From NCBI GenBank assembly GCA_012842725.1, contig DUSG01000203.1, forward strand, positions 1-5,494: a stretch of 5,494 nt of DNA, in the 5' to 3' direction. The translations under genes and the position numbers were made by a program. Shown here one piece after another: positions 5,292 to 5,494 of the stretch. Each line of letters begins with the position of its first letter. Position 1 is the first letter of the stretch. Source of the DNA: Clostridiales bacterium. GTDB taxonomy: Bacteria > Bacillota > Clostridia > Lutisporales > Lutisporaceae. A model generated the notes under the pieces. It saw nothing but the letters and a program-made list of their open reading frames with translations, searched no databases and was not told where the DNA came from.

Positions 5292-5494
5292 ATGTCAGAT
5301 TTAACTGCCGGTTTAAAAGCCTTAACCATGGGGAATATTATTATGTTCATTATCGCTTCTATACTTATTTACTTGGCCATTTCTAAAGAATATGAACCTA
5401 TGCTGCTTTTACCTATTGGATTTGGTGCAATAATGGCAAACATACCATTTTCCGGCGCCATCGGGGAACACGGTCCACTGACATTACTTTTTAA
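5292..5494 (+). CDS. Sodium-ion-translocating decarboxylase, beta subunit (OadB/GcdB/MmdB family), 3' end outside window
   Basis: Only the first 67 residues are present and the frame stays open to the window end. ATG at 5292 follows AAAGGAG (5276-5282) at 9 nt. Residues 14-31 form a hydrophobic membrane helix (N-I-I-M-F...I-Y-L-A-I). The family signature follows directly: K32-E-Y-E-P, a L-L-L-P stretch, then I-G-F-G-A-I-M-A-N-I-P (42-52) and the start of the loop leading to the next helix. The beta subunit is the integral membrane part of the complex (usually about 370-400 residues) that couples decarboxylation of oxaloacetate, glutaconyl-CoA or methylmalonyl-CoA to outward Na+ pumping. The substrate cannot be told from this fragment because it depends on the alpha subunit. 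The gene has a long leader of its own, separated from rex by a strong terminator, and probably starts an operon with the remaining subunits. Confidence 0.85.
   Translation, partial: MSDLTAGLKALTMGNIIMFIIASILIYLAISKEYEPMLLLPIGFGAIMANIPFSGAIGEHGPLTLLF

Overview
The window is AT-rich with strong AGGAGG-type ribosome binding sites, short intergenic gaps and rho-independent terminators. Gene content (NAD-type isocitrate dehydrogenase, Rex redox repressor, YdiF-like ABC-F protein, beta subunit of a Na+-pumping decarboxylase) suggests a low-GC anaerobic Firmicute. A fermentative Clostridia/Tissierellales-type bacterium is a reasonable guess, but the genus cannot be set from the sequence alone.

Layout from left to right. 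(1) 1-339: the 3' end of a DUF512-type gene, closed by a terminator at 364-414. (2) 464-2176: a two-gene unit on the + strand with a recognisable sigma-A promoter. It encodes an isocitrate dehydrogenase family enzyme and, 11 nt later, an FCD-type GntR regulator. A perfect palindrome TTGTATACAA overlaps the end of the -10 box and probably lies at the transcription start; it looks like the operator for that regulator. (3) 2182-4092, - strand: a full-length ABC-F ATPase of the YdiF type, convergent with gntR. Only 5 nt separate the two stop codons, and the ABC-F terminator is built from the coding ends of both genes. (4) 4093-4323: divergent control region with a rex promoter and three TACAAAA elements spaced exactly 20 bp apart. 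(5) 4324-4980: rex, ended by a very strong hairpin terminator. (6) 4981-5291: a 311-nt non-coding stretch with the rex terminator, several small hairpins, a 19-nt palindrome and a 12-nt direct repeat. It leads into (7) 5292-5494: the first 67 residues of a Na+-translocating decarboxylase beta subunit, cut by the window end.

The genes fit a redox and carboxylic-acid theme. Isocitrate dehydrogenase makes 2-oxoglutarate and NADH under what looks like local GntR control. Rex reads the NADH/NAD+ ratio. The decarboxylase beta subunit belongs to a membrane complex that turns decarboxylation of a (thio)ester or oxo-acid into a sodium gradient. No mobile element, CRISPR array, tRNA or rRNA was seen, and I did not find a clearly new biological system. 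The most notable signals are two Asp-to-Glu changes at the predicted metal site of the isocitrate dehydrogenase, the self-regulation palindrome, and the patterned leader in front of the decarboxylase gene.
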